A stretch of 64,000 nucleotides of DNA from DATMNI01 sp035570275 (GTDB taxonomy: Bacteria; Acidobacteriota; Terriglobia; Bryobacterales; Bryobacteraceae), in assembly GCA_035570275.1 (NCBI GenBank), contig DATMNI010000078.1, positions 5,807-69,806 of the forward strand. The letters are read 5' to 3'. The notes under the pieces were generated by a model. It was not told the origin of the DNA. It saw only the letters and a list, made by a program, of their open reading frames with translations, and did not search any database. Shown in pieces: positions 1-8,415 of this stretch; position 1 is the stretch's first letter, and every line of letters starts with the position of its first letter. The position numbers were made by a program, and so were the translations under genes.

Positions 1-2
1 TA

Positions 3-53
3 CTGGAGGCGACGCGCGAGGCGATTAAGGCACGGTTGCCGCCAGCGCATTAG
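3..53 (+). CDS. C-terminal tail of a gene truncated by the window edge
   Basis: One frame is open from the window edge and ends in TAG at 51-53, giving a short Leu/Glu/Ala/Arg-rich tail with the look of an amphipathic C-terminal helix. The next gene begins about 70 bases later on the same strand. Too little is visible to name a family, and a chance open frame of this length cannot be excluded. Confidence 0.3.
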   Translation: MEATREAIKARLPPAH

Positions 54-126
54 TCTTTTGCAGGGCAGCGGAGACGGCTTCTGTTTCCAAACTTATGAAT
101 TTCCCGGCATGTTGGAAGGAGCACCG

Positions 127-576
127 ATGAACCTGATGGATGAAGTTGCCAGCGGCCTCGATGGCCTGTCGCAACTGCGGACACTGATGGCTTCGGGGCG
201 CAAGCCGGGCATCATGGTCTCACCCGGCTTGGATTTTGTCGAAATCGAAGCGGGCAAGGCCGTCTTCACGGGAACGCCGGGGGAGCACGCCTACAATCCG
301 ATCGGCGCGGTCCATGGCGGCTATGCCGCAACGCTGCTGGACTCCGCCTGCCGCTGCGCTGTGCATTCCCGTCTCACGGCAACGCAGGCTCATACGACCC
401 TGGAACTGAAGATCGCTTACCACAGGCCGATCACCAAGGACACCGGACTTGTGCGGGCCGAGGGCGTCATGCTTTCATTCGGACGGAGAGTAGCGTTTGC
501 CGAGGCCAAGCTGACCGATACGCAAGGCAAGCTGTACGCCTCCGCGACATCGACGCTGCTCGTATTCGAAAGGTGA
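127..576 (+). CDS. PaaI-family hotdog-fold thioesterase
   Basis: Predicted cytoplasmic acyl-CoA thioesterase of about 149 residues, a normal length for the single hotdog fold. The central stretch has the family pattern HGGYAATLLDSACRCAV, in which the helix after HGG carries the Asp used by PaaI-type enzymes. It is followed by hotdog strands with LELKIAYHRPI and a C-terminal ATSTLLVF. An open frame extends upstream to 58, but I chose ATG 127 because GGAAGGAG lies five bases before it and homology starts near there. The gene opens a group of SDR genes and regulators. The true acyl-CoA substrate cannot be read from the sequence. Confidence 0.85.
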   Translation: MNLMDEVASGLDGLSQLRTLMASGRKPGIMVSPGLDFVEIEAGKAVFTGTPGEHAYNPIGAVHGGYAATLLDSACRCAVHSRLTATQAHTTLELKIAYHRPITKDTGLVRAEGVMLSFGRRVAFAEAKLTDTQGKLYASATSTLLVFER

Positions 577-605
577 CGCGTATCTCGCGTCCTCCACAGC
601 CGCCG

Positions 606-1496
606 CTAGGACGCCAGCGCTCGCAAAGCCGCAACGTCGCGCCGCGGCGGGGCTCCGAACATTCGGGAATACTCGCGGCTGAACTGGGATGGGCTTTCGT
701 AGCCGACCTGAAACGCCGCCGTCTCGACATTGGCAGCCTCCGTTACAATCAGCCGGCGCGCTTCAAGCAGGCGAAGCTGCTTCTGATACTGCAGCGGCGT
801 CATGGCGGTAATCGCCTTGAACTGCCGGTGAAATGCCGAGGGGCTCATCCTTGCGATCGAGGCCAGCTCATCGATCCGGATGGGCTCAGCGAACCGGTCG
901 CGCAGGGTATGGATCGCCCTGACCACGCGCTGCGCATGACTGTTGGCAAGGGTCATTCTCATGACCTCGCCGCCGTGCGGACCGGTCAGCAGCCAATAAC
1001 AAATCTCGCGCATGATTGCCGGATAGAGGATCGGGATTGCCTTGGGTGTCTCAAGCAAGCGCAGCGTGCGGAGCGTGCAGTCGATCAATTGCCCGTTGAG
1101 ATCCGTGACCAAAGCACCCCGTCCTAAGTCTTTGCCGGGGGCGGGCGGCGCGTCGAGGCCTCCCGCCACCTCGCGCATCACGGCAGGATCGAATTCTATG
1201 ATGACGCCAAGATAGGGTTCGCTCGGGCTCGCTTCCGCCACGCGACCGAAGGCCGGCATCTCGACGCTGACGACGAGCGCCTGCCCCGCGCCGTAGTCGA
1301 TCCTCCTGTTTCCGAACGTCGCCCACTTTGCGCCCTGCACGACGACGCAGAGCGCGGGCTTGTGGATGCGATAGTCCGGCCGCCGCTCATGATCCGACCT
1401 GAGGATGGTCACGCCTTCAATCGCCGTCACGAACGGACTCTGCCCGGATTGCGCCTCCGTATAACGCCTGACGGCTGCCACCAGTTCCTTCGACAT
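606..1496 (-). CDS. AraC-family transcriptional regulator with cupin-type N-terminal domain
   Basis: A 296-residue DNA-binding regulator. The first ~180 residues look like the AraC_N (PF06719) sensor domain, with phrases such as HKPALCVVVQGAK and YGAGQALVVSVEMPA. The last ~100 residues form a double helix-turn-helix, with MSPSAFHRQFKAITAMTPLQ in the first unit and GYESPSQFSREYSRMFG in the second. The gene is transcribed away from the SDR gene at 1640 across a 143-base gap, the usual arrangement for a regulator that controls its divergent neighbour. AraC_N-type regulators often sit beside oxidoreductase genes. The inducer is unknown. Confidence 0.9.
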   Translation of the reverse strand: MSKELVAAVRRYTEAQSGQSPFVTAIEGVTILRSDHERRPDYRIHKPALCVVVQGAKWATFGNRRIDYGAGQALVVSVEMPAFGRVAEASPSEPYLGVIIEFDPAVMREVAGGLDAPPAPGKDLGRGALVTDLNGQLIDCTLRTLRLLETPKAIPILYPAIMREICYWLLTGPHGGEVMRMTLANSHAQRVVRAIHTLRDRFAEPIRIDELASIARMSPSAFHRQFKAITAMTPLQYQKQLRLLEARRLIVTEAANVETAAFQVGYESPSQFSREYSRMFGAPPRRDVAALRALAS

Positions 1497-1639
1497 CCCG
1501 ACTCCTCGCCAGTACGGCCTCTCTTTAAAAAGGTAGCTGTCCTTGCAGGATTAGGCAAGAATCAGGACGGTTCCGGCATTCACGCCCGGGGGATTCGAAA
1601 GTAAGCTTGAGATAGATCAACAGAGAGAAGGAGCCGATC
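1497..1639. promoter_or_regulatory. divergent promoter region between AraC regulator and SDR gene
   Basis: This 143-base gap must hold the promoters of both the AraC-type regulator (left) and the SDR gene (right). An 11-base string, GATAGATCAAC, lies at 1611-1621. The same string occurs at 4311-4321 ahead of the SDR at 4346/4370, which makes it a weak candidate for a shared site. A ribosome site (GAAGGAG) precedes the ATG at 1640. No clear -35/-10 pair could be fixed by eye. Confidence 0.35.
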
Positions 1640-2419
1640 ATGTCGACAACAAATGCTGAATTATCAGCGACTGAGATTGCAATCGTCACCGGCGGGAGCC
1701 GCGGGCTGGGCCGCAATACGGTGATAAACCTCGCCAAGCGCGGCGTCCATTCGATCTTCACGTACAACTCAAATCGTGCAGAAGCCGACAAGGTGATCGC
1801 CGCCGTCACGGAGGCGGGAGCCAAAGCTACCGCGTTGCAGCTCGATACGGGAAACGTAAGCTCGTTCGACGCCTTCGTGAAGAACGTAAAGACGGCACTA
1901 GCCGGTTTTGGCGTCGAGCGTTTTGACTACCTCGTCAACAATGCCGGAACTTCGCATCACAACGCCTTCGAAAAGACGACGGAGGAAGAACTGGACAGCC
2001 TCTATAACGTCCACTTCAAGGGCGTGTTTTTCCTGACGCAGAAGTTGCTGCCGCTGATGAATGACGGCGGCAGGATCGTGAATGTAGCATCCGGCCTCAC
2101 GCGCATCGCAATTCCAGGAAGCGCCCCCTATGCATCCATGAAGGGCGCTATCGAGGTTCTCACCCGCTATCTGGCGAAGGAGCTTGGTCCGCGTGGAATC
2201 GCAGCCAATACTGTCGCCCCCGGCGCCATAGCGACCGACTTCAGCGGCGGGATGGTCCGCGACAATCCCGAAATCAACAAGCGCGTTGCGGAGATGACGG
2301 CGCTTGGCCGCGTCGGTCAACCTGATGACATCGGCCCGATGATCGCCTCGCTGCTTTCCGAGGAAAATCGCTGGATCAACGGCCAGAGGATCGAGGTCTC
2401 CGGCGGCATGAGCCTTTAA
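1640..2419 (+). CDS. SDR-family NAD(P)-dependent oxidoreductase
   Basis: Classical short-chain dehydrogenase/reductase of 259 residues. The Rossmann nucleotide motif is VTGGSRGLGRN near residue 17, NNAG appears near 100, the catalytic Ser lies in NVASGL and the YxxxK pair is in YASMKGA. The C-terminal INGQRIEVSGGMSL is the usual SDR ending. The Arg following the Gly-rich loop suggests NADP(H). GAAGGAG precedes the ATG. The gene lies divergent from an AraC regulator and 42 bases before a second SDR, so the two are probably co-transcribed. The substrate is not predictable. Confidence 0.92.
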   Translation: MSTTNAELSATEIAIVTGGSRGLGRNTVINLAKRGVHSIFTYNSNRAEADKVIAAVTEAGAKATALQLDTGNVSSFDAFVKNVKTALAGFGVERFDYLVNNAGTSHHNAFEKTTEEELDSLYNVHFKGVFFLTQKLLPLMNDGGRIVNVASGLTRIAIPGSAPYASMKGAIEVLTRYLAKELGPRGIAANTVAPGAIATDFSGGMVRDNPEINKRVAEMTALGRVGQPDDIGPMIASLLSEENRWINGQRIEVSGGMSL

Positions 2420-2461
2420 CGCTTCATGGGGCGCGAAAACAGTCATTGAAAGGTATCGAAC

Positions 2462-3196
2462 ATGCAAACTCCGTCGAAGAGAATCGCCCTCATCACGGGA
2501 GCGAACAAAGGAATCGGGTTTGAAATCGCACGCCAGATCGGACAGACGGGCGTGACGGTCCTTGTGGGAGCGCGTAACAAGGCGGCTGGCGATAAAGCCG
2601 CCACTACGCTCTCAGCCGAAGGGATCGACGCCCGCTTCGTGGCGATTGACGTTGCCGATTATGCGTCCATCGAGGCCTCTGCCGGCTCGATCACGGACGG
2701 CTTCGGCCGTCTTGACATCCTCGTCAACAATGCGGGCATCAACGATCCCTCTGACGGCCCGGCCCTCACGGCCCGGCTCGACGCCGTCGAGCGCGTGTTG
2801 CGCACAAACTTCCTTGGCGCCCTGGCGGTCACGCAGGCGATGCTTCCGCTCCTGCACAAATCAACGGCTGCCCGCATCGTCAATGTGTCCAGCGGCCTTG
2901 GTTCTCTCACGCTGAACGGCGACCCCTCGTATCCGTACGCTGCAGCAAAGCTGATCGGCTACAGTGCCTCCAAAGCAGCCCTCAACATGTTGACCGTGCA
3001 GCTCGCCTACCTGCTCCGGGACACGGCCATCAAGGTCAATTCCGCCGATCCCGGCTATACCGCCACGGACCTCAACGGCCGCCGCGGTACGCAGACCGTT
3101 CCCGAAGGAGCTGCAGAAGCAATCTGCCTGGCGCTGCTCGCCGATGACGGGCCCACTGGCACGTACTCCGATAGCAAGGGCATCGTGCCCTGGTAG
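2462..3196 (+). CDS. SDR-family oxidoreductase (carbonyl-reductase-like)
   Basis: Second short-chain dehydrogenase, 244 residues, with ITGANKGIGFEIA at the N-terminus, LVNNAG in the middle, a catalytic Ser in NVSSGLGSL and YSASKAA as the YxxxK active site. An insertion of about ten residues between the Ser and the Tyr, and the closing phrase DPGYTATDLNG, match the plant/bacterial carbonyl-reductase-like branch rather than the FabG branch. It follows the first SDR by 42 bases in the same direction and ends close to the convergent LysR gene. The role is probably reduction of a carbonyl compound; this is inference from family only. Confidence 0.92.
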   Translation: MQTPSKRIALITGANKGIGFEIARQIGQTGVTVLVGARNKAAGDKAATTLSAEGIDARFVAIDVADYASIEASAGSITDGFGRLDILVNNAGINDPSDGPALTARLDAVERVLRTNFLGALAVTQAMLPLLHKSTAARIVNVSSGLGSLTLNGDPSYPYAAAKLIGYSASKAALNMLTVQLAYLLRDTAIKVNSADPGYTATDLNGRRGTQTVPEGAAEAICLALLADDGPTGTYSDSKGIVPW

Positions 3197-3207
3197 AGGG
3201 CGCGAAG

Positions 3208-4119
3208 TCATTTCTTCGCGAGCGCTTTGGCCTCCGGTAAAGACCGAACCTCGGCAATGAAGTTTGCGAGCAAAGGAGAGGTATTGTCCCTTCTCCAGGT
3301 GAGGGCCAGGGGCAAAGGCATGTCCAGATCGGCGATCGACAGGATCACCACGCCTTCCGGACAGCGCCATCGCGCCGTGCCGTTGACCCATCCGACGCCC
3401 ATGCCGTGCGACACCAGGCTCAGAATGGTTGACTCGTTCAGGCCTTCTTGAACGATCCGGGGCGATTTCAGTCCGCCGCGGAAACATTCATGCATCAGCC
3501 TGTCGTAAAACACCGGAGCCTCCCGCCGCGGGAACCACACAAAGGACGCATCCCCGAGATCCCGCAACCGGAGTTTCTTCAGCTTTACCAGCGGATGCCC
3601 TTTCGGGACGGCCAGTTCGACATGCTGCAGAGCGACCGGGATATGGTCCAGCTCTGCATCTGTTTTGGGCATGTTGAACACAAACCCGGCATCCAGCCGT
3701 CCTGACCGTAGCGCTTCGATCTGCTCCAGGCTGGTCGCCGGGGCGAGTTGCAGCTCGGCGTCAGGCTGCCTCTCCCGGAAACGCCGGATCGACTCCGGGA
3801 CCACGCCGCGCCACGAGGCGTTTTCCGTGAAGCCGACGCGCAATGTTCCCGACTGACCGCGCGCCACGCGAGCGGCGCGAGCGGCTGCTTCGCTTACCTG
3901 CTGAAGGATGCGCCGCGCATCTTCGAGGAACAGCCGGCCGGCGGCGCTCAGCTTCACGCCGCGCGGCAGCCGGTCGAACAGCTTGAACCCAAGTTCGGCC
4001 TCCAGATCCTGTATCTGCGTGGAGAGCGCCGTCTGGGCGACATTCAACCGCTGCGCCGCGCGCCGGTAGTTCTCCTCTTCGCCAATCGCCACAAAATATC
4101 TGAGATGCCGAAGCTCCAT
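3208..4119 (-). CDS. LysR-family transcriptional regulator
   Basis: A 303-residue LysR regulator. Residues 1-60 hold the winged helix-turn-helix, beginning MELRHLRYFVAIGEEENYRR with AQTALSTQIQDLE as the recognition region. The rest is the two-lobed effector-binding fold. It is divergent from the small ORF at 4196 and the SDR at 4370 and convergent with the SDR pair on its left. LysR regulators usually act on the divergent promoter and on themselves. A palindrome at 4137-4147, just upstream of its start, is a candidate binding site. Confidence 0.93.
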   Translation of the reverse strand: MELRHLRYFVAIGEEENYRRAAQRLNVAQTALSTQIQDLEAELGFKLFDRLPRGVKLSAAGRLFLEDARRILQQVSEAAARAARVARGQSGTLRVGFTENASWRGVVPESIRRFRERQPDAELQLAPATSLEQIEALRSGRLDAGFVFNMPKTDAELDHIPVALQHVELAVPKGHPLVKLKKLRLRDLGDASFVWFPRREAPVFYDRLMHECFRGGLKSPRIVQEGLNESTILSLVSHGMGVGWVNGTARWRCPEGVVILSIADLDMPLPLALTWRRDNTSPLLANFIAEVRSLPEAKALAKK

Positions 4120-4136
4120 ACTGACAGTTTAAAGCG

Positions 4137-4147
4137 ATCAGTCTGAT
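4137..4147. promoter_or_regulatory. candidate LysR-type operator
   Basis: ATCAGTCTGAT is a perfect 5-base inverted repeat around one base. It lies 18 bases upstream of the LysR start codon in the gap facing the next plus-strand gene. Its size and place fit a LysR half-site pair (T-N11-A class), but no second copy was found to support it. Confidence 0.35.
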
Positions 4148-4195
4148 AGTAAAGCTCTGTTGGACGTATCGGTCTATTGCTGGCAAAGTAGACTT

Positions 4196-4315
4196 ATGAA
4201 ACAAAAAAGCAGCAGCAAGAGGCCAAAGGCAAAGGTGATTCGGGTCAAGAAGACGGTCGCAAGACCGGCCAAGATCGAGCCGATGGTGCCTCTGCCTGCT
4301 GCCTGGGAACGATAG
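4196..4315 (+). CDS. small basic hypothetical protein
   Basis: An ATG-initiated frame of 39 codons encodes a very basic peptide: lysine/arginine-rich in the first 26 residues, then PMVPLPAAWER. It lies between the divergent LysR gene and the SDR that starts 31-55 bases later, so it could be the first cistron of that transcript. No good ribosome site is seen before it. The composition is biased enough to be plausible as a real small protein, but it may be chance. I do not recognise a family. Confidence 0.35.
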   Translation: MKQKSSSKRPKAKVIRVKKTVARPAKIEPMVPLPAAWER

Positions 4316-4369
4316 ATCAACCAAACCGTCGGAGAGGAAGAGATTATGGCAACCGCGAAGGAGGAAACC

Positions 4370-5170
4370 ATGCTTGCATCAAACATAGGAACGAAATGTC
4401 TGGATGACTTCAAGGGTAAACGCGTACTTGTGACCGGCGGCACGAAAGGCGCGGGCAAGGCCATCGCGGCCCGCTTTCTCCAGGGAGGCGCCACCGTCGC
4501 GATAACCGCGCGATCGCTTCCGACAGAAAAAACTGCGGCTCACTTCATCCAGGCAGATGTCTCGACACCCGAAGGTACGGCGCACGTGATCCGCGAGATA
4601 CGAAGCCGGTTTAAAGGCGTCGACATCATCGTCCACAACGTCGGGGGCTCATCGGCGCCGAGCGGCGGATTCAGCACCGTCACCGATGAACTGTGGCAGC
4701 AAGCCTTCGACGAGAATCTGTATCCTGCCGTCCGGCTGGACCGCGGGCTGCTTCCGTCGATGATCGAGCGGGGCTCTGGCGTCATTGTTCATGTTTCCTC
4801 CATCCAGCGGACTATGCCGCTCTATGACTCCACCCTGGCATATGCGGCCGCGAAAGCGGCACTGACCAATTACAGCAAGGCCCTCTCGAATGAAGTCGGC
4901 CCGAAAGGCATCCGCGTTCTCACTGTCTCTCCGGGATTCATAGAGACCGACGCCGCGACGCGCATGATTCAACGAATGGCTGACAAGGACCAGAGCGATT
5001 ACGCAGCGGCCCGAGAGAAGCTCATGGACATGCTGGGTGGCATCCCGCTTGGCCGGCCGAACAGACCCGATGAAGTCGCAGAACTGGTAGCCTTTGCCGC
5101 CTCGGATCGGGCTTCTGCGATCACTGGAACCGAAATCGTTATCGACGGCGGGACGATCCCGACTGTCTGA
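4370..5170 (+). CDS. SDR-family oxidoreductase
   Basis: Third short-chain dehydrogenase, about 266 residues, with VLVTGGTKGAGKAIA as the nucleotide loop, an active Ser in HVSSIQ, YAAAKAAL as YxxxK and a C-terminal ITGTEIVIDGGTIPTV. The usual NNAG is replaced by HNVGG, a known variant. The frame also has an ATG at 4346. I prefer 4370 because AAGGAGG lies at 4358-4364 directly before it, although a weaker GAGAGGAAGAG precedes 4346. The gene is controlled from the LysR side of the island. The substrate is unknown. Confidence 0.88.
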   Translation: MLASNIGTKCLDDFKGKRVLVTGGTKGAGKAIAARFLQGGATVAITARSLPTEKTAAHFIQADVSTPEGTAHVIREIRSRFKGVDIIVHNVGGSSAPSGGFSTVTDELWQQAFDENLYPAVRLDRGLLPSMIERGSGVIVHVSSIQRTMPLYDSTLAYAAAKAALTNYSKALSNEVGPKGIRVLTVSPGFIETDAATRMIQRMADKDQSDYAAAREKLMDMLGGIPLGRPNRPDEVAELVAFAASDRASAITGTEIVIDGGTIPTV

Positions 5171-5212
5171 CTCACTCAGCTCAAGATCGAAACTATAGAA
5201 AGGAAGAAGGCA

Positions 5213-5714
5213 ATGACACAGAGAACCTGGCTCATCACCGGCGTCAACAGCGGCTTCGGCCGCCTCATGACCGAGGCACTCCTTGAACGCTGCGACCGCG
5301 TGGCGGGAACTGTCCGAAAATTGGACGCGATGGACGATCTGAAGGCAAAGTACGGCGAACGCCTGTGGCTGGCTAATCTCGACATGACGGACCTGCCGGC
5401 CGTTCGCAGTGGTCGAAAAAGCCTTTGCTGAACTTGGCACGATCGACGTGATCGTCAGCAACGCTGGCTATGGACTGTTCGGCGCTGCGGAAGAACTCAG
5501 CGACGACCAGGTCGTCCATCAGCTAGCCACAAATCTCTCCGGGCCGATCCAGCTTATTCGCGCTGCCTTGCCGCATCTGCGCGCCCAGGGCGGCGGGCGG
5601 ATTATCGGCCTGTCCACCTATGGCGGGCAGGCAGCGCTTCCGGGAGGCTCCCTCTACCATGCGAGCAAGTGGGGACTGGAAGGTTTCCTGGATTCGATCT
5701 CCCAGGAACTCGCT
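5213..5714 (+). pseudogene. SDR oxidoreductase, frameshifted and 3'-truncated
   Basis: The fourth SDR begins well (WLITGVNSGFGRLM, a loop of the 'oxidoreductase with SNSG' type). The reading frame breaks near 5409, where two bases appear to be missing: frame 5213 reads DLPAVRS and the frame from 5409 continues VVEKAFAELGTIDVIVSNAGYG. Homology then runs through GSLYHASKWGLEGFLDSISQELAP, containing the YxxxK motif, and stops dead at about 5714. The last ~90 residues expected in this family are absent and the DNA becomes a different gene. The protein cannot be functional as drawn. Confidence 0.85.
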
Positions 5715-5899
5715 CCGTCGAAAACGACGGCACGGGCCACTTCACCGAACATCGTATTCATGAGGACCAGTCGGCCTATGAAGTCCGTCTCGTCGACATG
5801 AATGGGGACGGGGCGCTCGACATCCTGGTGGCCGGCCAGGAAAGCCAGAATGTTGTCTGGTATGAGAACCGCCTGCACGCCGGCTCCCCGCACCGATAG
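5715..5899 (+). pseudogene. 3' fragment of an FG-GAP/VCBS-repeat protein gene
   Basis: Starting at about 5715 in another frame the DNA encodes ENDGTGHFTEHRIH, then VRLVDMNGDGALDILVAGQE and VVWYENR before a TAG. This is the unmistakable Asp-rich calcium-loop (DxNxDGxxD) repeat and C-terminal end of an extracellular FG-GAP/VCBS beta-propeller protein. It has no start or N-terminus of its own and is joined directly to the truncated SDR. It marks a recombination or deletion junction between the left island and the sequence to its right. Confidence 0.8.
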
Positions 5900-6021
5900 T
5901 GGGATGACATATCACGCGCCCGACGCACGCGACTCGCGTACGTTTGACTTTGGGTCAGTCATCCATTATGATCCCCCCAAGCTGGAGCTCGCAGCCGGGG
6001 TCGAAGAACGACGTCGAACTT

Positions 6022-6063
6022 GCTGAAGACGGCAGCGTCCAAGCTGAAGACGGCAGCGTCCAA
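6022..6063 (+). repeat. perfect 2 x 21-bp tandem repeat
   Basis: A 21-base unit starting GCTGAAGACGGCAGCGTCC is present twice head to tail, 45 bases upstream of the next gene. The surrounding 5900-6107 gap shows no supportable gene; a 40-codon frame at 5904-6026 has no recognisable features. Confidence 0.85.
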
Positions 6064-6107
6064 GGCTCCGGAACTCTAGAGGAAATTGCGCATGGAGGGT
6101 TCTAACG

Positions 6108-8378
6108 ATGCTGAGATTGGACAGGCTAACGGTGGGCTTTGCGCTGGTTTGCGGAGCCGCCGCGGGCCAGACGGTGAACTGCGATCTACAAGGCTACAAG
6201 CCTTTGGATGGGTTGAAAGCCGAGATGCGCGGAGGGGCTTTGGAGTTTGCCTGGCGCGGTGAACACGACCAGCAACTACGCGCGGCGTTTACCATTCGCG
6301 CCGGTCAGCCGCAGGTGCAGGAGTTGGCAGCGCGAAAGAATGGCGGCCAGTGGGTGGTACTCGGAAATGCCCTCCAGCCGGAGTTCCACGTCACCAGCGG
6401 CAAGCGGCGTATGTCCATGGCGCAGGCGGCCCAGTTCAAGCTGCTGAAGATTGAAGTGACTCCGGAGTTGTACGACAAGGAAAAGTGGATGACGTTTTGG
6501 GACGCGCCACTGGTGGTACCCGGCGTTCCCGGCAAAGGAGATTCTTACCCCCTGCCGCGGGACCCAAGCGAGGTGAGGCGGGCCGCGGCCACATTCCATT
6601 CCGACAGTTGCCGGGTCAGCACGGAAGGCGCCAGACTGGCTGTCACGTTTCCGGGGCTGGAGATGGGCATTTTCTCCGGCGAACTGCAGTACACCGTTTA
6701 CCGCGGCTCCAATCTGTTGCGGCAGGAGGCGGTCGCCAAAACCAATGAGCCGAGCGTCGCGTACATCTATAGCGCCGGATTGAAAGGTTTCGACATCGCC
6801 AAGCATCCGGCAGTGGTGTGGCGCGACTCGGCGCGCGCGTGGCAGAAGTACGAATTCGGCGGCGACACGAACACGGAGCCGGTAGCGTTACGCGCCCGCA
6901 ACCGTCTGGCCATTGTGGATGCAGGCGCCGGATCGCTGGCCGCGTTCCCGCCTCCGCACAAGTTTTTCTTCGCGCGTGAAGACGAAGTCAACCTAGGCTA
7001 TGTTTACTACCGTAAGGACAGTGACGGCGCATTCGCCGTGGGAGCGTTGCAGCCCGAAAAAGGAGAGGGGTATCATCCCTGGGGCGCGACCGATACGGAA
7101 TGGAAACGGCGCAGCGGCACGTCCGAAGGCCACTGGGACAACTACGCGTTGTACAATGCGCCGGCCGGGACCCTGCAGCACATGGCGATGTACTTTTACC
7201 TGAGTCCCGAAGACGATCGCGCCACCCAACAGGCGGTCTTGGCTTATACTCACGACGACGTATTCAAGCCGATTCCGGGCTACAAGGTGCTCGCCAGCCA
7301 CTTCCATCTGGACTTCAACGAGTTGCTCAGAGACCGCGCGACTCTCGATTACCGGCCGCCATGGGTGGATGTATTCCACGCCTTGGGGATTAATATCGTG
7401 AACCTCGGCGACTTCCATGACGATTCCGATCCGCGAGATCCCGGCCCCAAGCGGTTCATGGAACAAAAGGTCTATTTCGAAGGCAGCGCCCGCATTTCCG
7501 ATCGCGATCTGTTGTTCATCCCAGGCGAAGAACCCAACGCCTTCCTGGGCGGCCACTGGTGGATGCTGACTCCCCACCCGGTTTATTACTCGCATGCGGA
7601 GCCGCGGCCGGCCAACCAGACGTTTACAGAAAACGATCCGACTTATGGTCCGGTGTACCACTTAGGATCACAGGATGACATCCTGAGGCTGGTCAACAAG
7701 GAAAATGGCATCTGGTACTCGACGCACCCGCGCACCAAGAATACGGCCGGCTTTCCGGATGCCTACCGGAATAAGGATTTCTTTCTTACCGACCGCGATA
7801 TCGGCGCCTCCTGGGAATCCTTGCCGGTGGATTTGTCGGAAAAACGGTTGTGTGAAGTGCGTTGTTTCGGGGTGATGGACGATTCCAGCAACTGGGCGCC
7901 CAAACCCAAGTTCATGCTGGCCGAAGGCGACACTTACACTAAGTGGCCGGACGACGAAACTTATCCTCTTCTGGCTGTCAACTACATCAAGCTCGATCGC
8001 GTTCCGCTGTTCAAAGAGGGCTGGGGCACTGTTATCGACGGCCTGCGGGCGGGTAACTTCTACGGCACCACGGGCGAGGTGCTTTTCCATAACTACGGCG
8101 TTTCGGGCTCCGGTTCCCGCCGCGTCTATACGGCGAATGTCGAATGGACGTTCCCGCTCGAGTTCGCGGAACTGGTTTGGAGCGATGGCAACAAAGTCAA
8201 TCGCCAGATTATTCCGGCCACGGAAATGCCGCCGTTCGGATCGCACGAATTCAAGATCCCCTTCGATGCAACCGGCAAGAAATGGGTTCGGTTCGCGGTG
8301 TGGGATTCGGCCGGCGACGGCGCCTACACACAGCCCGTAACCCTCAATCCGCCGGCGTCACCGTCGGAAAACCGATAA
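6108..8378 (+). CDS. exported PHP-type (CehA/McbA-like) metallohydrolase-like protein
   Basis: A 756-residue protein with a signal peptide (cleavage after about residue 20). The N-terminal ~370 residues are beta-rich and of unknown role. From residue ~395 it shows the order of metal-binding signatures expected in PHP hydrolases of the CehA/McbA kind: H398-F-H400-L-D402, then DFHDD at ~435, then PGEE at ~472 followed by GGHWW, then STHPR. It ends with a beta domain (VRFAVWDSAGDGAYTQP). It lies directly upstream of a TonB-dependent receptor and has a paralogue downstream of it, so it probably acts on the compound that the receptor imports. The hydrolase call rests on motif order only; the substrate is unknown. 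Confidence 0.6.
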   Translation: MLRLDRLTVGFALVCGAAAGQTVNCDLQGYKPLDGLKAEMRGGALEFAWRGEHDQQLRAAFTIRAGQPQVQELAARKNGGQWVVLGNALQPEFHVTSGKRRMSMAQAAQFKLLKIEVTPELYDKEKWMTFWDAPLVVPGVPGKGDSYPLPRDPSEVRRAAATFHSDSCRVSTEGARLAVTFPGLEMGIFSGELQYTVYRGSNLLRQEAVAKTNEPSVAYIYSAGLKGFDIAKHPAVVWRDSARAWQKYEFGGDTNTEPVALRARNRLAIVDAGAGSLAAFPPPHKFFFAREDEVNLGYVYYRKDSDGAFAVGALQPEKGEGYHPWGATDTEWKRRSGTSEGHWDNYALYNAPAGTLQHMAMYFYLSPEDDRATQQAVLAYTHDDVFKPIPGYKVLASHFHLDFNELLRDRATLDYRPPWVDVFHALGINIVNLGDFHDDSDPRDPGPKRFMEQKVYFEGSARISDRDLLFIPGEEPNAFLGGHWWMLTPHPVYYSHAEPRPANQTFTENDPTYGPVYHLGSQDDILRLVNKENGIWYSTHPRTKNTAGFPDAYRNKDFFLTDRDIGASWESLPVDLSEKRLCEVRCFGVMDDSSNWAPKPKFMLAEGDTYTKWPDDETYPLLAVNYIKLDRVPLFKEGWGTVIDGLRAGNFYGTTGEVLFHNYGVSGSGSRRVYTANVEWTFPLEFAELVWSDGNKVNRQIIPATEMPPFGSHEFKIPFDATGKKWVRFAVWDSAGDGAYTQPVTLNPPASPSENR

Positions 8379-8415
8379 CCATTCACTCTCGAAAATATTC
8401 ACGAGGTGCGTCTCC

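Noticed and set aside
5904..6026. 40-codon frame with GSVIHYD, recalling an astacin-type peptidase motif
   Set aside because: The zinc-binding HExxH motif is absent and the frame has no further similarity.
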